Counted from the first letter of the stretch, positions 33,206-41,828 are shown. The stretch: 64,000 nt of DNA from Rhodococcus sp. 06-462-5 (GCF_002258315.1 NZ_NOYD01000061.1:108766-172765), one strand, 5' to 3'. Translations and numbers: made by a program. Notes: generated by a model from the letters alone, not told the origin.

Positions 33206-33901
33206 TCACGCCGAGGTCTCACGTAGCTCGTGCTCTCGGTCCTCCAGTGCATCGATGGCGGCCGCCGTCAGGCTCTTCACGATGTGCTGACGCATGAGAT
33301 CTGCAGCCCCCTGCGAGTCCTGTGCGACAACGAGTTCGAGTATTCGGAAGTGTTCCTGGTGGTCGACGGTGCGCGGTTCTGCACCGGGTGGCAGCTCGAG
33401 ACCGATCCGTCGATAGCGGTCGGATTTGTCCCACAGGTCATCGAGCAGACGGATCAGGACGTCATTGTGCGACGCCAGGTACAGCGCGCGGTGAAAATCT
33501 CGGTGCGCACGCAACGCGTCCTCGCCCCACTTCTGCGTGACCGGCAGTAGCCGTCCCGCGGCCGCACGCATGTCGGCGATGTCTTGGTCTGTTCGCCGAT
33601 CGGCAGCCAACTCGACCGCTGTTGGATCCAGCGACAGACGAACCTCGAACAGCTGACGCGCTTCCGCTGCGCTCATGGGCGCGATTCGCACGTTCTTGTG
33701 ATTGTCGAGCTCGATGAGCCCCTCACTGCTGAGCCTTCGTACTGCTTCGCGGATCGGGGTGATGCTCATGTGCAGCCGGTCGGCGAGCTCGTACTGCGCC
33801 AGTTTCGATCCTGCGTCGAGCGTGCCCATGAGGATCATGGCGCGCAGCTCGGCGTAGGCGACTTCACCTTTGCTGGAGAAGACATTGGTAGGTGAGGTCA
33901 C
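33206..33901 (-). CDS. GntR-family (FCD type) regulator of the tartrate genes
   Basis: The 231-residue regulator has a GntR winged HTH at residues 10-80 (YAELRAMILMGTLDAGSKLA, DRLHMSITPIREAVRRLSSE) and an FCD ligand domain (RLSLDPTAVELAADRR, with metal-ligand-like His in RDFHRALYLASHND and QEHF). FCD regulators sense carboxylic acids. The gene is divergent from the D-tartrate dehydratase gene. CTTATAAG palindromes lie in the divergent region (three copies) and again upstream of the tartrate dehydrogenase unit, so it probably represses both until tartrate is present. Confidence 0.88.
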   Translation of the reverse strand: MTSPTNVFSSKGEVAYAELRAMILMGTLDAGSKLAQYELADRLHMSITPIREAVRRLSSEGLIELDNHKNVRIAPMSAAEARQLFEVRLSLDPTAVELAADRRTDQDIADMRAAAGRLLPVTQKWGEDALRAHRDFHRALYLASHNDVLIRLLDDLWDKSDRYRRIGLELPPGAEPRTVDHQEHFRILELVVAQDSQGAADLMRQHIVKSLTAAAIDALEDREHELRETSA

Positions 33902-33995
33902 TGCTGGACCTGCCTCTCCGCTGTGAGTACAGCCCGTCTCGGCCGCTCTTCGATCAGGATCTCGATCACTCGATGCTACACCCGCGGTCCGAGCT

Positions 33996-34086
33996 CTTAT
34001 AAGATGCCCAACGCAATTTCTGGAATCTTATAAGAAGTTGTTGTGTTCGCCATCACTCTGCGCTACCGTCACTTACACCTTATAAG
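33996..34086. promoter_or_regulatory. Three CTTATAAG operators in the divergent region
   Basis: CTTATAAG occurs at 33996-34003, 34027-34034 (as TCTTATAAGA) and 34079-34086, between the GntR start (33901, minus) and the dehydratase start (34105, plus). The last ends 18 bp before the ATG. The 8-bp palindrome is very A+T-rich for this genome, so three chance copies in 91 bp are unlikely. It resembles FadR/FCD-GntR sites. A fourth copy is at 40181. Confidence 0.78.
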
Positions 34087-34104
34087 ATATGAGAAAGGCG
34101 CAGA

Positions 34105-35268
34105 ATGAAGATCATCTCCGTACACGAAGGCATCGTCCCGATCAGCTCCTCGATCCGAAACGCGTGGATCGACTTCTCCAAGATGGACTGCTCGATCGTG
34201 GCAGTCGTCAGCGACGTGATGCGCGACGGCGAACCGGTAGTTGGCTACGGCTTCAACTCGAACGGGCGCTACAGCGCCGGCGAGATCCTCCGCCGCCGTG
34301 TCATCCCCCGCCTGCTCGACGCGGCACCCGATGCCCTGCTCGACGCCGAAGGCGAGCTGGACCCCACCCTCGCGTGGGACTTCATGATGAGCAACGAGAA
34401 GCCCGGCGGACACGGAGAGCGTTCCGTCGCAGTGGGTGTCGTCGACATGGCATTGTTCGACCTGGCTTCCAAGATCGCCGAAAAGCCGCTCTACCGGTGG
34501 CTCTCGGACAAGCACGGTGACGGACAGCCCGATGACTCGGTGTTCGTCTACGCCGCCGGTGGCTACTACGCGCCCGGCAAGACCCTCGCCGATTTGCAGG
34601 ACGAGATGCGCGGTTTCCTCGATCAGGGCTACGACGTGGTGAAGATGAAGATCGGCGGTGCCGATCTCGCCGAAGACCTCGAGCGCATCGAAGCCGTACT
34701 CGAAGTCCTCGGTGGCGACGGGCAGCGCCTCGCGGTCGATGTGAACGGAAAGTTCGATCTGGCCACCGCCCTCGAATACGGCGCAGCCATCGAGCAGTAC
34801 AACCTCTTCTGGTACGAGGAGGTCGGTGATCCCCTCGACTACCGTCTCAATGCCGTTCTGGCTGAAAACTATTCGGGACGCATCGCAACCGGTGAGAACC
34901 TGTTCTCGCTGCAGGATGCACGTAACCTCGTCCGCTACGCCGGAATGCGACCCGATCGCGACATCATCCAGGTCGACCCCGCACTGAGCTACGGACTCAC
35001 CGAATACCTGCGAATCCAGAAGATGCTCAAAGACCACGGCTGGTCTTCACGCCAGTGCATTCCTCATGGCGGACACCAGTTCTCGCTGCACATCGCAGCA
35101 GCGCTCAAGCTCGGCGGCAACGAGTCCTACCCCGGCGAATTCCAGCCCACCGGCGGATTCGCCGACGGGGCGGTGGTCGAGAACAGCCGCGTCGGACTCA
35201 CCGAGACCCCCGGCATCGGCTTCGAGGGCAAAGCCGCCTTCTACAAGGTGCTGCGCGAATTGCACTGA
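34105..35268 (+). CDS. D(-)-tartrate dehydratase (enolase superfamily, mandelate racemase subgroup)
   Basis: The 387-residue product belongs to the mandelate racemase/muconate lactonising superfamily and most resembles D-tartrate dehydratase (D-tartrate to oxaloacetate plus water). Evidence: VYAAGGYYAPGKTLADLQDE before the KxK motif DVVKMKIGGADLAED (catalytic Lys), the metal ligands in AVDVNGKFDL, WYEEVGDPLDY and ATGENLFSLQDA, and the His in CIPHGGHQFSLHIAA. The length fits that enzyme (about 389). The neighbours (dicarboxylate carrier, tartrate dehydrogenase) support it. ATG 34105 has AAAGG upstream. The substrate stereochemistry is inferred from resemblance. Confidence 0.82.
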   Translation: MKIISVHEGIVPISSSIRNAWIDFSKMDCSIVAVVSDVMRDGEPVVGYGFNSNGRYSAGEILRRRVIPRLLDAAPDALLDAEGELDPTLAWDFMMSNEKPGGHGERSVAVGVVDMALFDLASKIAEKPLYRWLSDKHGDGQPDDSVFVYAAGGYYAPGKTLADLQDEMRGFLDQGYDVVKMKIGGADLAEDLERIEAVLEVLGGDGQRLAVDVNGKFDLATALEYGAAIEQYNLFWYEEVGDPLDYRLNAVLAENYSGRIATGENLFSLQDARNLVRYAGMRPDRDIIQVDPALSYGLTEYLRIQKMLKDHGWSSRQCIPHGGHQFSLHIAAALKLGGNESYPGEFQPTGGFADGAVVENSRVGLTETPGIGFEGKAAFYKVLRELH

Positions 35269-35305
35269 CCACTGCCAGACCGCTTCGACCAAAGCTCCAC
35301 GTGAC

Positions 35306-35352
35306 GACAGAGCTACGCCGATACACCAGCCGCTGCGCGGCGTAGCTCTGTC
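35306..35352 (+). terminator. Strong hairpin between dehydratase and carrier genes
   Basis: GACAGAGCTACGCCG (35306-35320) and CGGCGTAGCTCTGTC (35338-35352) are perfect 15-bp arms with a 17-nt loop. No T-run follows. It may be a partial terminator or an mRNA-stabilising element that sets different levels for the enzyme and the carrier. Confidence 0.65.
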
Positions 35353-35452
35353 AGTGCTGCACGAAAAACATTCGTAGACAGCAGTTCCGAAACGGTCTTG
35401 CACGAGCGGGACCACACTCCCCCACCCTTGCTGCTGTGCAAAGGAGCACCCC

Positions 35453-36847
35453 ATGGCGACCACCCACCTCGACACTCCGAACCACCCGCCCCACAAAACC
35501 CCCGAACGCTCGCGTCTCGCTCGGTTGATACGAGAACTGTGGTTCCAGGTCATCATCGGAGCGGTCGCCGGTATCGCCGTCGGCATCTTCCTGCCCGACG
35601 TCGGATCGGCACTGAGCCCGCTCAACGATTGGTTCATCGCACTGGTGAAGATGATCGTCGTCCCGGTCGTCTTCTGCGTGGTCTCGCTCAGCATCGCCTC
35701 GATGGACAACCTCCGCAAAGCCGGCCGGATCGGTGTCAAGGCAATCGGCTACTTTCTGTTCCTGTCGCTGATCTCCATGCTGTTCGGGCTCCTCGTTGCC
35801 AATATCTTTCGCCCCGGCGACGGAATGAACATCGACCCCTCAGCACTCGATTCCTCCTCCCTGCCGGTCGACGAGAACTCTTCGGTCTCCGGTATCGAAT
35901 TCGTCGACAATCTCATCCCCGAATCACTCTTCGGCGCACTCACGGGCCACACGATCCTCGCGGCCTTGCTCGTGTCCATCATCTTCGGTGCAGCACTCAA
36001 TGTTTCGGGTGAAGCCGGGGCACCCATCACCAAAGGAATCAACGCACTCTCCACCGTCGTGTTCAAGATTGTCTCCTGGGTCATGCGACTGGCCCCGATC
36101 GGAACCTTCGGCGCACTTGCTGCAGTCGTCGCCAACTACGGCGCGTCGACGTTGCAGCAGCTCGGCTACCTGATCTTGTTGTTCACCGCGACGTGTGTGG
36201 TGTACGTCATCGTCATCCTCGGCGGCATCGCCCGCGCCTGCGGACTGCGGCTCTGGCCGCTGATGAAATTCCTCAAAGCCGAACTGCTCGTAGCGCTTTC
36301 CACCTGTTCGAGCGAAGCAATCCTCCCTCAATTGATCAAGAAGCTCGAGCACCTCGGAGTCGGAAAGCCGGTCGTCGGCATAGTGATCCCTTCCGGGTTC
36401 TCCTTCAACCTCGACGGCTCCGCCGTCTACCTCACCATGGCGTCGCTGTTCCTCGCCCAAGCATGCGGAATCGACCTCAGTTGGCAGCAACAGCTGATCA
36501 TGGTCGGAATCATGATGCTCACCAGCAAGGGCACAGCCGGCATCGCAGGCGGGGCATTCATCGTCCTCGCCAGCACCATCACCGCCGTCGGACACATCCC
36601 CCTCGCAGCACTGGCGCTGATCGTCGGTATCGATCGAATCCTCAACGAGGGCCGCGTCTTCATCAACGTTCTCGGAAATGCCATGGCCACCATCGTGATC
36701 GGAAAATGGGAGAACGACTTCGACACCACCCGGGCACGCTCGGTTCTCAATGGCGAAATCGACTATGACCCCAATTACGACCCTGACCGGATTGGCGACT
36801 CCACGGTCGCCGAGACGTCGACCGATAAGACCGACGCCCGAGTCTGA
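35453..36847 (+). CDS. C4-dicarboxylate:cation symporter (DAACS family)
   Basis: The 464-residue protein belongs to the dicarboxylate/amino acid:cation symporter family (DctA/GltP type), with about eight membrane spans and two re-entrant loops. Motifs seen: ALSTCSSEAILPQLI (the serine-rich loop), PSGFSFNLDGSAVYLTMASL (loop of the second half) and GIDRILNEGRVFINVLGNA with the substrate-binding Asp, Arg and Asn. It probably imports tartrate or other C4 dicarboxylates with H+ or Na+. It is in the plus-strand unit after the dehydratase, separated by a hairpin, and followed by another strong hairpin. Confidence 0.86.
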   Translation: MATTHLDTPNHPPHKTPERSRLARLIRELWFQVIIGAVAGIAVGIFLPDVGSALSPLNDWFIALVKMIVVPVVFCVVSLSIASMDNLRKAGRIGVKAIGYFLFLSLISMLFGLLVANIFRPGDGMNIDPSALDSSSLPVDENSSVSGIEFVDNLIPESLFGALTGHTILAALLVSIIFGAALNVSGEAGAPITKGINALSTVVFKIVSWVMRLAPIGTFGALAAVVANYGASTLQQLGYLILLFTATCVVYVIVILGGIARACGLRLWPLMKFLKAELLVALSTCSSEAILPQLIKKLEHLGVGKPVVGIVIPSGFSFNLDGSAVYLTMASLFLAQACGIDLSWQQQLIMVGIMMLTSKGTAGIAGGAFIVLASTITAVGHIPLAALALIVGIDRILNEGRVFINVLGNAMATIVIGKWENDFDTTRARSVLNGEIDYDPNYDPDRIGDSTVAETSTDKTDARV

Positions 36848-36863
36848 CACCGGTCGGTCCACC

Positions 36864-36898
36864 CGCCGGCATTCGACGCTTGACGTCGAATGCCGGCG
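36864..36898 (+). terminator. Hairpin terminator after the carrier gene
   Basis: CGCCGGCATTCGACG (36864-36878) pairs perfectly with CGTCGAATGCCGGCG (36884-36898) with a 5-nt loop CTTGA, 17 bp after the carrier stop. No T-run follows, as is often the case in actinobacterial terminators. Confidence 0.7.
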
Positions 36899-36969
36899 GC
36901 ATTCGGCTGTATGTCCCATATCGTTGCACCACAACCGATCTCCACACATGCCACGGAAGGACCGCGCCA

Positions 36970-37950
36970 GTGGGAACGATCCTCATCACCACCGACTACC
37001 TCGTGCCCGGCGACGAGGTAGACCAGCTTTTCCATGCAGCCGGCCATCGAACAGTGCACAGCCCTGCAACCGGTCGACGCGCAGACGGTGAAATGGCCGA
37101 CCACCTGCTCAGGTGCGACGCAGCGCTGATCGCCAGCGAACCCGTCACCGCAGAAATGATGCGGCCGGCCCGATCCCTGCGCGTCATCGCACGCAGCGGT
37201 GTCGGATACGACTCCATCGATGTGAACGCAGCGACTGCGCTCGGCGTCGTCGTGTGCAACACCCCCGGTGCCAACAAGAACGCCGTGGCCGAGATGACGG
37301 TCACCCTTTTACTGATGTGCGCCCGAAGGATCGTCGAAACCGTCGACGGCGTCAAGACAGGTCACTGGCCCCGACACGATACCGGCGAACTGCATGGTGC
37401 CACCTTGGGAATCATCGGCCTCGGGCCCAGCGGGCGGGCGGTAGCCGAGTTGGGCCGCGCCTTCGGTATGACCGTTCTGGTCTCGACCGGCCATCCCGCT
37501 TCCGAACTCGACGTGAGCTATGTCGATACCGAAGAGTTGTTCTCTCGATCCGACTTCGTCACCCTGCACGCGCGTGCGCAGCCCAACGGCACTCCGATAG
37601 TCGACCGGGCGGCGCTCGCCGCCATGAAGCCCTCCGCCTACTTGGTGAATACGGCACGTGGTTCTCTCGTGGACGAACCCGCACTTGTCGACGCGCTAAG
37701 GCGCGGTGAGATAGCCGGTGCCGGACTCGATGTGTTCGCCCGCGAGCCAGTCGATACGGACAACCCGCTCCTGAGCATGCCCAACGTCGTGTCGCTGTCC
37801 CACATGGCCGGGCAGACCCGTCAAGCACGTACCGAAGCGAGCCTGGCTGCCGCCCGCGACATCGTTGCAGTTCTGGACGGCCGGCACCCACGCGGCGCGG
37901 TGAACGATCCCCAGAACACCCGTCTCGCCGAGCCTGACAGCCGCCACTAG
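36970..37950 (+). CDS. D-2-hydroxyacid dehydrogenase
   Basis: The 326-residue product starts at GTG 36970 (GGAAGGA upstream). It has the D-isomer-specific 2-hydroxyacid dehydrogenase motifs: IARSGVGYDSIDVNAATALG, the NAD-binding GIIGLGPSGRAVAEL, the substrate Arg in VNTARGSLVDEPALVDAL, the Glu in GLDVFAREP and the catalytic His in SLSHMAGQT. Such enzymes reduce glyoxylate, hydroxypyruvate or similar. In a tartrate locus it may process hydroxypyruvate or oxaloglycolate. Its stop overlaps that of the decayed FAH gene on the other strand. Confidence 0.85.
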   Translation: MGTILITTDYLVPGDEVDQLFHAAGHRTVHSPATGRRADGEMADHLLRCDAALIASEPVTAEMMRPARSLRVIARSGVGYDSIDVNAATALGVVVCNTPGANKNAVAEMTVTLLLMCARRIVETVDGVKTGHWPRHDTGELHGATLGIIGLGPSGRAVAELGRAFGMTVLVSTGHPASELDVSYVDTEELFSRSDFVTLHARAQPNGTPIVDRAALAAMKPSAYLVNTARGSLVDEPALVDALRRGEIAGAGLDVFAREPVDTDNPLLSMPNVVSLSHMAGQTRQARTEASLAAARDIVAVLDGRHPRGAVNDPQNTRLAEPDSRH

Positions 37951-38704
37951 GCCTCGGGATCGTGCAGGCAGTGGGTCCACCCGGATGTCACGACGTTTCG
38001 AATGAACCCGACGCCGATACTGACTTCGATTGTCTGGCCCTCGGTCAGGTACTCGCGAGGTGTTCTGTTGTGGCCGTTGCCGGCTGGCGTTCCGGTGAGA
38101 ATCACATCACCGACCTCGAGAGTCATGAACGTCGAGATGAGTGCTATCAATTTCGGCACCGAGAAAATCATCTGGTCGATGCATCCGTCCTGCACCAGAC
38201 CGCCGTCGATCATCGTACGGATCCGTGCATCGGGCGAAACGTCCTCGTATGGAACGATCTACGGCCCCAACGGAGTGGTGGATCCCAGGCCTTGCCCTGC
38301 AACCACTGTGCGCTCGAGCTTTGGAAGTCACGCACGGTCACGTCGTCGGTGATCGTGCAACCGAGAACATGATCGATAGCGCTCGATTCCGAGGGCATCT
38401 CGATCGGATCGTATGCGCCGACCAGACAGGACACGAATTTCGTGAAGAAGACCGGGTAGGCGGGGGCTGCAACGGCGATGGGGAGGGCATCGTAATAGTT
38501 CATGCCCACGCCGATCACCCTCGACCGTTCCGTCACCGGGGGGCAGAAGCCGGACGTCGGCTGTGGGCACAGATCGGCTGTATTCGGGGCGTGACGAGCC
38601 GCGACGCAGATTGCCTACCGAACCTGCATCGAGGGGGAAGATCGTCGTGTCTCGACGCCACCCGACCGATACCCGCCGCTGTATTCGTAACGAACGTAAG
38701 CCAT
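37947..38704 (-). pseudogene. Fumarylacetoacetate hydrolase-family gene, frameshifted and partly deleted
   Basis: Pieces of one FAH-family protein lie in different minus-strand frames: MAYVRYEYSGGY from ATG 38704; IFPLDAGSVGNLRRGSSRPE in a second frame; VIGVGMNYYDALPIAV and FFTKFVSCLVGAYDPIEMPS back in the first; then, after an apparent in-frame loss of the EAELAVVIG region, CTITDDVTVRDFQ; and finally IFSVPKLIALISTFMTLEVG and VILTGTPAGNG in a third segment ending at 37947. At least three frameshifts and one internal deletion make it non-functional. It lay directly after the tartrate dehydrogenase gene (stop 38708, 3 bp away), so it was part of that operon. Confidence 0.85.
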
Positions 38705-38707
38705 TTC

Positions 38708-39826
38708 TCAGGTGCTCATCGGATGCATCGGGGTCACCGAGCCGGTCGTCAGCCGGATCAACTCTTGGGTGATGTTGTCGCCGAGGGTGTTCGTGGTGGC
38801 AGATCCGCCCATATCGGGAGTAAGTGAGTCTCCTCCGTGGGCGAGCACGCTTTCGATTGCGCTCATCACCGCTGCCGCCGCCTCGGTCTCTCCCAGATGA
38901 TCGAGCATCATCGACGCACTCCAGATCTGCCCGATGGGATTTGCGATTCCCTGTCCTGCGATGTCCGGTGCCGACCCGTGAACTGGCTCGAACAGACTCG
39001 GGAACGTCCGCTCGGGGTTGATGTTGCCGCTCGGGGCGATCCCGATGGTGCCGGTGCATGCGGGACCCAGATCGGAAAGAATGTCACCGAACAAGTTGCT
39101 TCCGACGACCACGTCGAACCAATCCGGGTGCATGACGAAGTTAGCCGCCAGGATATCGATGTGATATTTGTCGACGCGGACGTCCTGGTATCCGGTGGCC
39201 ATAGCTTCGACCCGCTCGTCCCAGTACGGCATGGAGATGGAAATTCCGTTGCTCTTCGTCGCCGACGTCAGGTGCTTCTTGGGGCGAGTCTGTGCAAGAT
39301 CGAAGGCATACTTGAGAATTCGGTCGACTCCTGTGCGGGTCATCACCGTTTCCTGGGTGACGATCTCGCGATCGGTCCCGTCGAAAATCTTGCCGCCGAT
39401 AGACGAGTACTCGCCCTCGGTGTTTTCACGTACGACGTAGAAGTCGATGTCACCGGGCTCACGGCCGGCGAGCGGGCTCGGAACTCCGGGTAGAAGTTTG
39501 ACCGGCCGCAAACTCACGTACTGGTCGAAGTGACGGCGGAATTGGAGCAAGCTCCCCCACAGCGACACATGGTCGGGAACCACTTCTGGCCACCCGACAG
39601 CACCGAAGAAGATCGAGTCGAAAGACACGAGCGTGTCGAACCAGTTATCCGGGAGCATCTGGCCGGTCCGCAGAAAGTAATCGGCGCTGGCGAAGTCGAA
39701 ATGCTCGAAGTCGAGCGAGAACTGGAACGCCGACGCAGCAGCTCGAAGGACCTTCAAACCTTCCGGAACCACTTCTTTTCCGATGCCGTCACCGGGAATG
39801 ACAGCAATGCGATGTGTTGCGCCCAT
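38708..39826 (-). CDS. Tartrate dehydrogenase (isocitrate/isopropylmalate dehydrogenase family)
   Basis: The 372-residue product is a beta-decarboxylating dehydrogenase of the tartrate type: IAVIPGDGIGKEVVPEGLKV at the N-terminus, FGAVGWPEVVPDHVSLWGSL, the substrate Arg pair in LLQFRRHFDQYVSLRP, VVRENTEGEYSSIGG, VDKYHIDILAANFVMHP, VVGSNLFGDILSDLGPA and HGSAPDIAGQGIANPIG. It oxidises tartrate to oxaloglycolate, or decarboxylates it, using NAD with Mn or K. ATG 39826 has GGAG 8 nt upstream. It is read from the side carrying the fourth CTTATAAG site, so it belongs to the GntR regulon. Confidence 0.87.
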   Translation of the reverse strand: MGATHRIAVIPGDGIGKEVVPEGLKVLRAAASAFQFSLDFEHFDFASADYFLRTGQMLPDNWFDTLVSFDSIFFGAVGWPEVVPDHVSLWGSLLQFRRHFDQYVSLRPVKLLPGVPSPLAGREPGDIDFYVVRENTEGEYSSIGGKIFDGTDREIVTQETVMTRTGVDRILKYAFDLAQTRPKKHLTSATKSNGISISMPYWDERVEAMATGYQDVRVDKYHIDILAANFVMHPDWFDVVVGSNLFGDILSDLGPACTGTIGIAPSGNINPERTFPSLFEPVHGSAPDIAGQGIANPIGQIWSASMMLDHLGETEAAAAVMSAIESVLAHGGDSLTPDMGGSATTNTLGDNITQELIRLTTGSVTPMHPMST

Positions 39827-39856
39827 TAGGGGATCTCCGTTCGTGAGAAAGCTCGA

Positions 39857-40078
39857 TCAGACTGATTGAATGCCCAGTGCACGTGCATGTTCGATCAGGG
39901 CCCGTGCTCGCCCGAGACGGGGCGGATCGCTTCCGTCGCGTATCACCGACCCGCGGGACTCGAATTCGGCGAGGAACTCCGAAGCCCAGATCAGATCCGC
40001 GCAGGCGGGGCTCATGGACGTGTTCGACCGCGAGCGCTCCGAGCTCACCCGTGACTGCACACCGCTGTGCTGCCGCAT
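39857..40078 (-). CDS. Small hypothetical protein ahead of the tartrate dehydrogenase gene
   Basis: A 73-residue frame starts at ATG 40078, preceded by AGAAGG at a good distance, and ends 30 bp before the tartrate dehydrogenase ATG. The protein has a Ser/Arg-rich N-terminus and a C-terminal helix (RLGRARALIEHARALGIQ). It has no recognised family, and I cannot exclude that it is a decayed C-terminal piece of a larger enzyme. It would be the first gene of the unit controlled by the CTTATAAG site at 40181. Confidence 0.35.
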   Translation of the reverse strand: MRQHSGVQSRVSSERSRSNTSMSPACADLIWASEFLAEFESRGSVIRDGSDPPRLGRARALIEHARALGIQSV

Positions 40079-40179
40079 CGTCGTGACCTTCTTCCTGTCG
40101 CGGTCGGATCGACGAGGTCCGGCCTCACCCGGTCCTGCGCTCCGCTCATCTGAGTCACCGTGTCGAACGCAGTCTTGCA

Positions 40180-40189
40180 TCTTATAAGA
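40180..40189. promoter_or_regulatory. Fourth CTTATAAG operator
   Basis: TCTTATAAGA, identical to the site at 34026-34035, about 100 bp upstream of the small gene at 40078 and 350 bp upstream of the tartrate dehydrogenase start. It extends the GntR regulon to the convergent-side unit of the same locus. Confidence 0.7.
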
Positions 40190-40365
40190 ATGTAGGCAAG
40201 GCGTAGTGCGGTCGAAGCTCGACTCCACTATTCGTTGTTACCCTCGGGCCCCTCCAGGAGCGCGGCGGTCGCCGAGGCCTGGTGACCACTCAGGGCTACC
40301 GCGCCCCATCCCGCGGCCGCTTGCTGGATTGCACTACCTGAATAGCCGTTGGTCGGGCCACTCGA

Positions 40366-40695
40366 TCATGCCGAGCCGAGCGTGCCGAAGGTGCCTCGTG
40401 CTCTCAGTCGATGGAAGCGTGATGTCGTGGACGATCCGGCCTGCGTCTGGATCAGTACATCCGCGTCCGCGTGCGCACTCCGCCACTCAGCGACAATTCG
40501 TTCGGTTGCACCTTGGGCGTAAATGTCCACTGTGTCGAACACCATGACGCCGACCTCGACCGCATGGTCCAAGATCGCGGTCGTGCCTGCGGCGTCCAGG
40601 CCGATATCGGAAGCAACCGTTCCGGCATCGCCGCCGAAGTTGCCCGTTCCCAACAACACTGGGAGAAATCGCCGTTTGAGCGCGGACGTGGTCAT
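40366..40695 (-). pseudogene. Aldo/keto reductase, N-terminal fragment
   Basis: The frame starting at ATG 40695 (overlapping the HxlR stop by 4 nt) gives 109 residues: LPVLLGTGNFGGDAGTVASD and AVEVGVMVFDTVDIYAQGAT match the first third of an aldo/keto reductase (catalytic Asp and Tyr in DTVDIYA), then WRSAHADADVLIQTQAG, after which the sequence is unrelated and stops. About two thirds of the enzyme, including the NADP-binding end, is missing. A further 45 codons near 40228-40365 read as a different C-terminal fragment. Confidence 0.72.
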
Positions 40696-41285
40696 GGCTG
40701 TGTCTCTTTCGGGCCGAAAGTCGGCGGTGTCATCGGTGTTGATTCGTTCCGGTCGGCAGGTTCGAAGGCGGCGGCCGTGGCGCGGCTGCGGGACCGACGT
40801 CGTGCACGGTTCGCGGGGTCGAGTCGTTCCCGCATGAAATCGGAAGCTTTCGGTCCGGATACGAACTGCGCCTTGCTCTCTGCCAGGGTGCGCCCTGTCC
40901 GACGGTCCACGAATACCGGGTCGATGGTCTCCCCCGCCTCGTCCACTAACACCACCGCACGGTCGTCGTGGTCGACGTGCTTGTTGCCCCAGGCGTAGAG
41001 CGCGACGATGACCGAGGTGAGCTCTCGGGCTCTGGCGGTCGGTACATACTCGAAGCGAGGCGGACGATTGCTGTATGACCGACGTTCCAACAATCCGGCG
41101 TCGACCAAGGATTTGAGCCTGCGTGTCAACATGTTCGGTGCGATACCGAGATTGCGCTCGAATTCGTCGAAGCGGCTGAACCCATCGAGTGCATCACGCA
41201 GGATCAGCAGTGTCCACCATTCACCGACCTGTTCGAGCGCGCCGGCAATTGGGCAACCCATGCTGTCGAAACTGCTGCTCGGCAC
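40692..41285 (-). CDS. HxlR-family transcriptional regulator
   Basis: The 197-residue regulator has the HxlR (DUF24) signature: MGCPIAGALEQVGEWWTLLI with the single redox-type Cys, then RDALDGFSRFDEFERNLGIA and PNMLTRRLKSLVDAGLLERR. It carries an additional C-terminal region of about 90 residues beyond the usual 110-120, rich in Arg at the end. HxlR regulators often sense aldehydes or quinones. It sits 3 bp after the thioesterase gene, and the 17-bp palindrome upstream of that operon is the likely site. Confidence 0.85.
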   Translation of the reverse strand: MPSSSFDSMGCPIAGALEQVGEWWTLLILRDALDGFSRFDEFERNLGIAPNMLTRRLKSLVDAGLLERRSYSNRPPRFEYVPTARARELTSVIVALYAWGNKHVDHDDRAVVLVDEAGETIDPVFVDRRTGRTLAESKAQFVSGPKASDFMRERLDPANRARRRSRSRATAAAFEPADRNESTPMTPPTFGPKETQP

Positions 41286-41288
41286 GTA

Positions 41289-41792
41289 TCACCTCGGGGG
41301 TATGACGAGCAGAGAACTCGTTCCGGTAGCCACGACGTCACCGTTCTTGTCGACTATGGATCCTTCCGCGAAGATGACCCGGGAACCTCGTTTGACCACG
41401 GTTCCAGTGGCGATCAACGGCCCACTCGAATCGAAGATTCCTCGAAGGTAGCTGACGTTCAGATCTATCGATGTGTACCCGGTTCCGGCAGGCAGCGTGG
41501 TATGCGCCGCGCATGCGATCACCGTATCGAGCAGAGTGCACGCGAGACCACCGTGCACAGTGCCGATCGGGTTGTAGTGCGCCTCGGACGGAGTGCACTC
41601 GAATACCACCTTGCCGTCCTCGACCTCGATGGGATCGAACTGCATCAGCACCGCGATCGGTGGTGGCGGCAACTCGCCCGCCGCCAGAGCCCTCATCACC
41701 TCGAGGCCACTCATCTGCGATGCCTCTCGCAACACCGATTTCGGAGTAACCCAGGTGAAAGTCTGTGAACGCTGGTCCTGTCCGATTGTCAT
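41289..41792 (-). CDS. PaaI-type acyl-CoA thioesterase (hotdog fold)
   Basis: The 167-residue protein has the PaaI/hotdog thioesterase pattern with YNPIGTVHGGLACTLLDTVI, including the HGG of the substrate-binding helix, then LPAGTGYTSIDLNVSYLRGI and GTVVKRGSRVIFAEGSIVD. It hydrolyses aryl- or acyl-CoA thioesters. It leads a minus-strand operon: thioesterase, HxlR, decayed aldo/keto reductase. The operator-like palindrome at 41829 lies 36 bp before its start. Confidence 0.85.
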   Translation of the reverse strand: MTIGQDQRSQTFTWVTPKSVLREASQMSGLEVMRALAAGELPPPPIAVLMQFDPIEVEDGKVVFECTPSEAHYNPIGTVHGGLACTLLDTVIACAAHTTLPAGTGYTSIDLNVSYLRGIFDSSGPLIATGTVVKRGSRVIFAEGSIVDKNGDVVATGTSSLLVIPPR

Positions 41793-41828
41793 ATCCGTCC
41801 TTCAGCAGTGGCGACGCGCAGTTGAGTA

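Noticed and set aside
39955..39975. GGGACTCGAATTCG as another tRNA fragment
   Set aside because: It is part of a coding frame, and only a short stretch matches the T loop.
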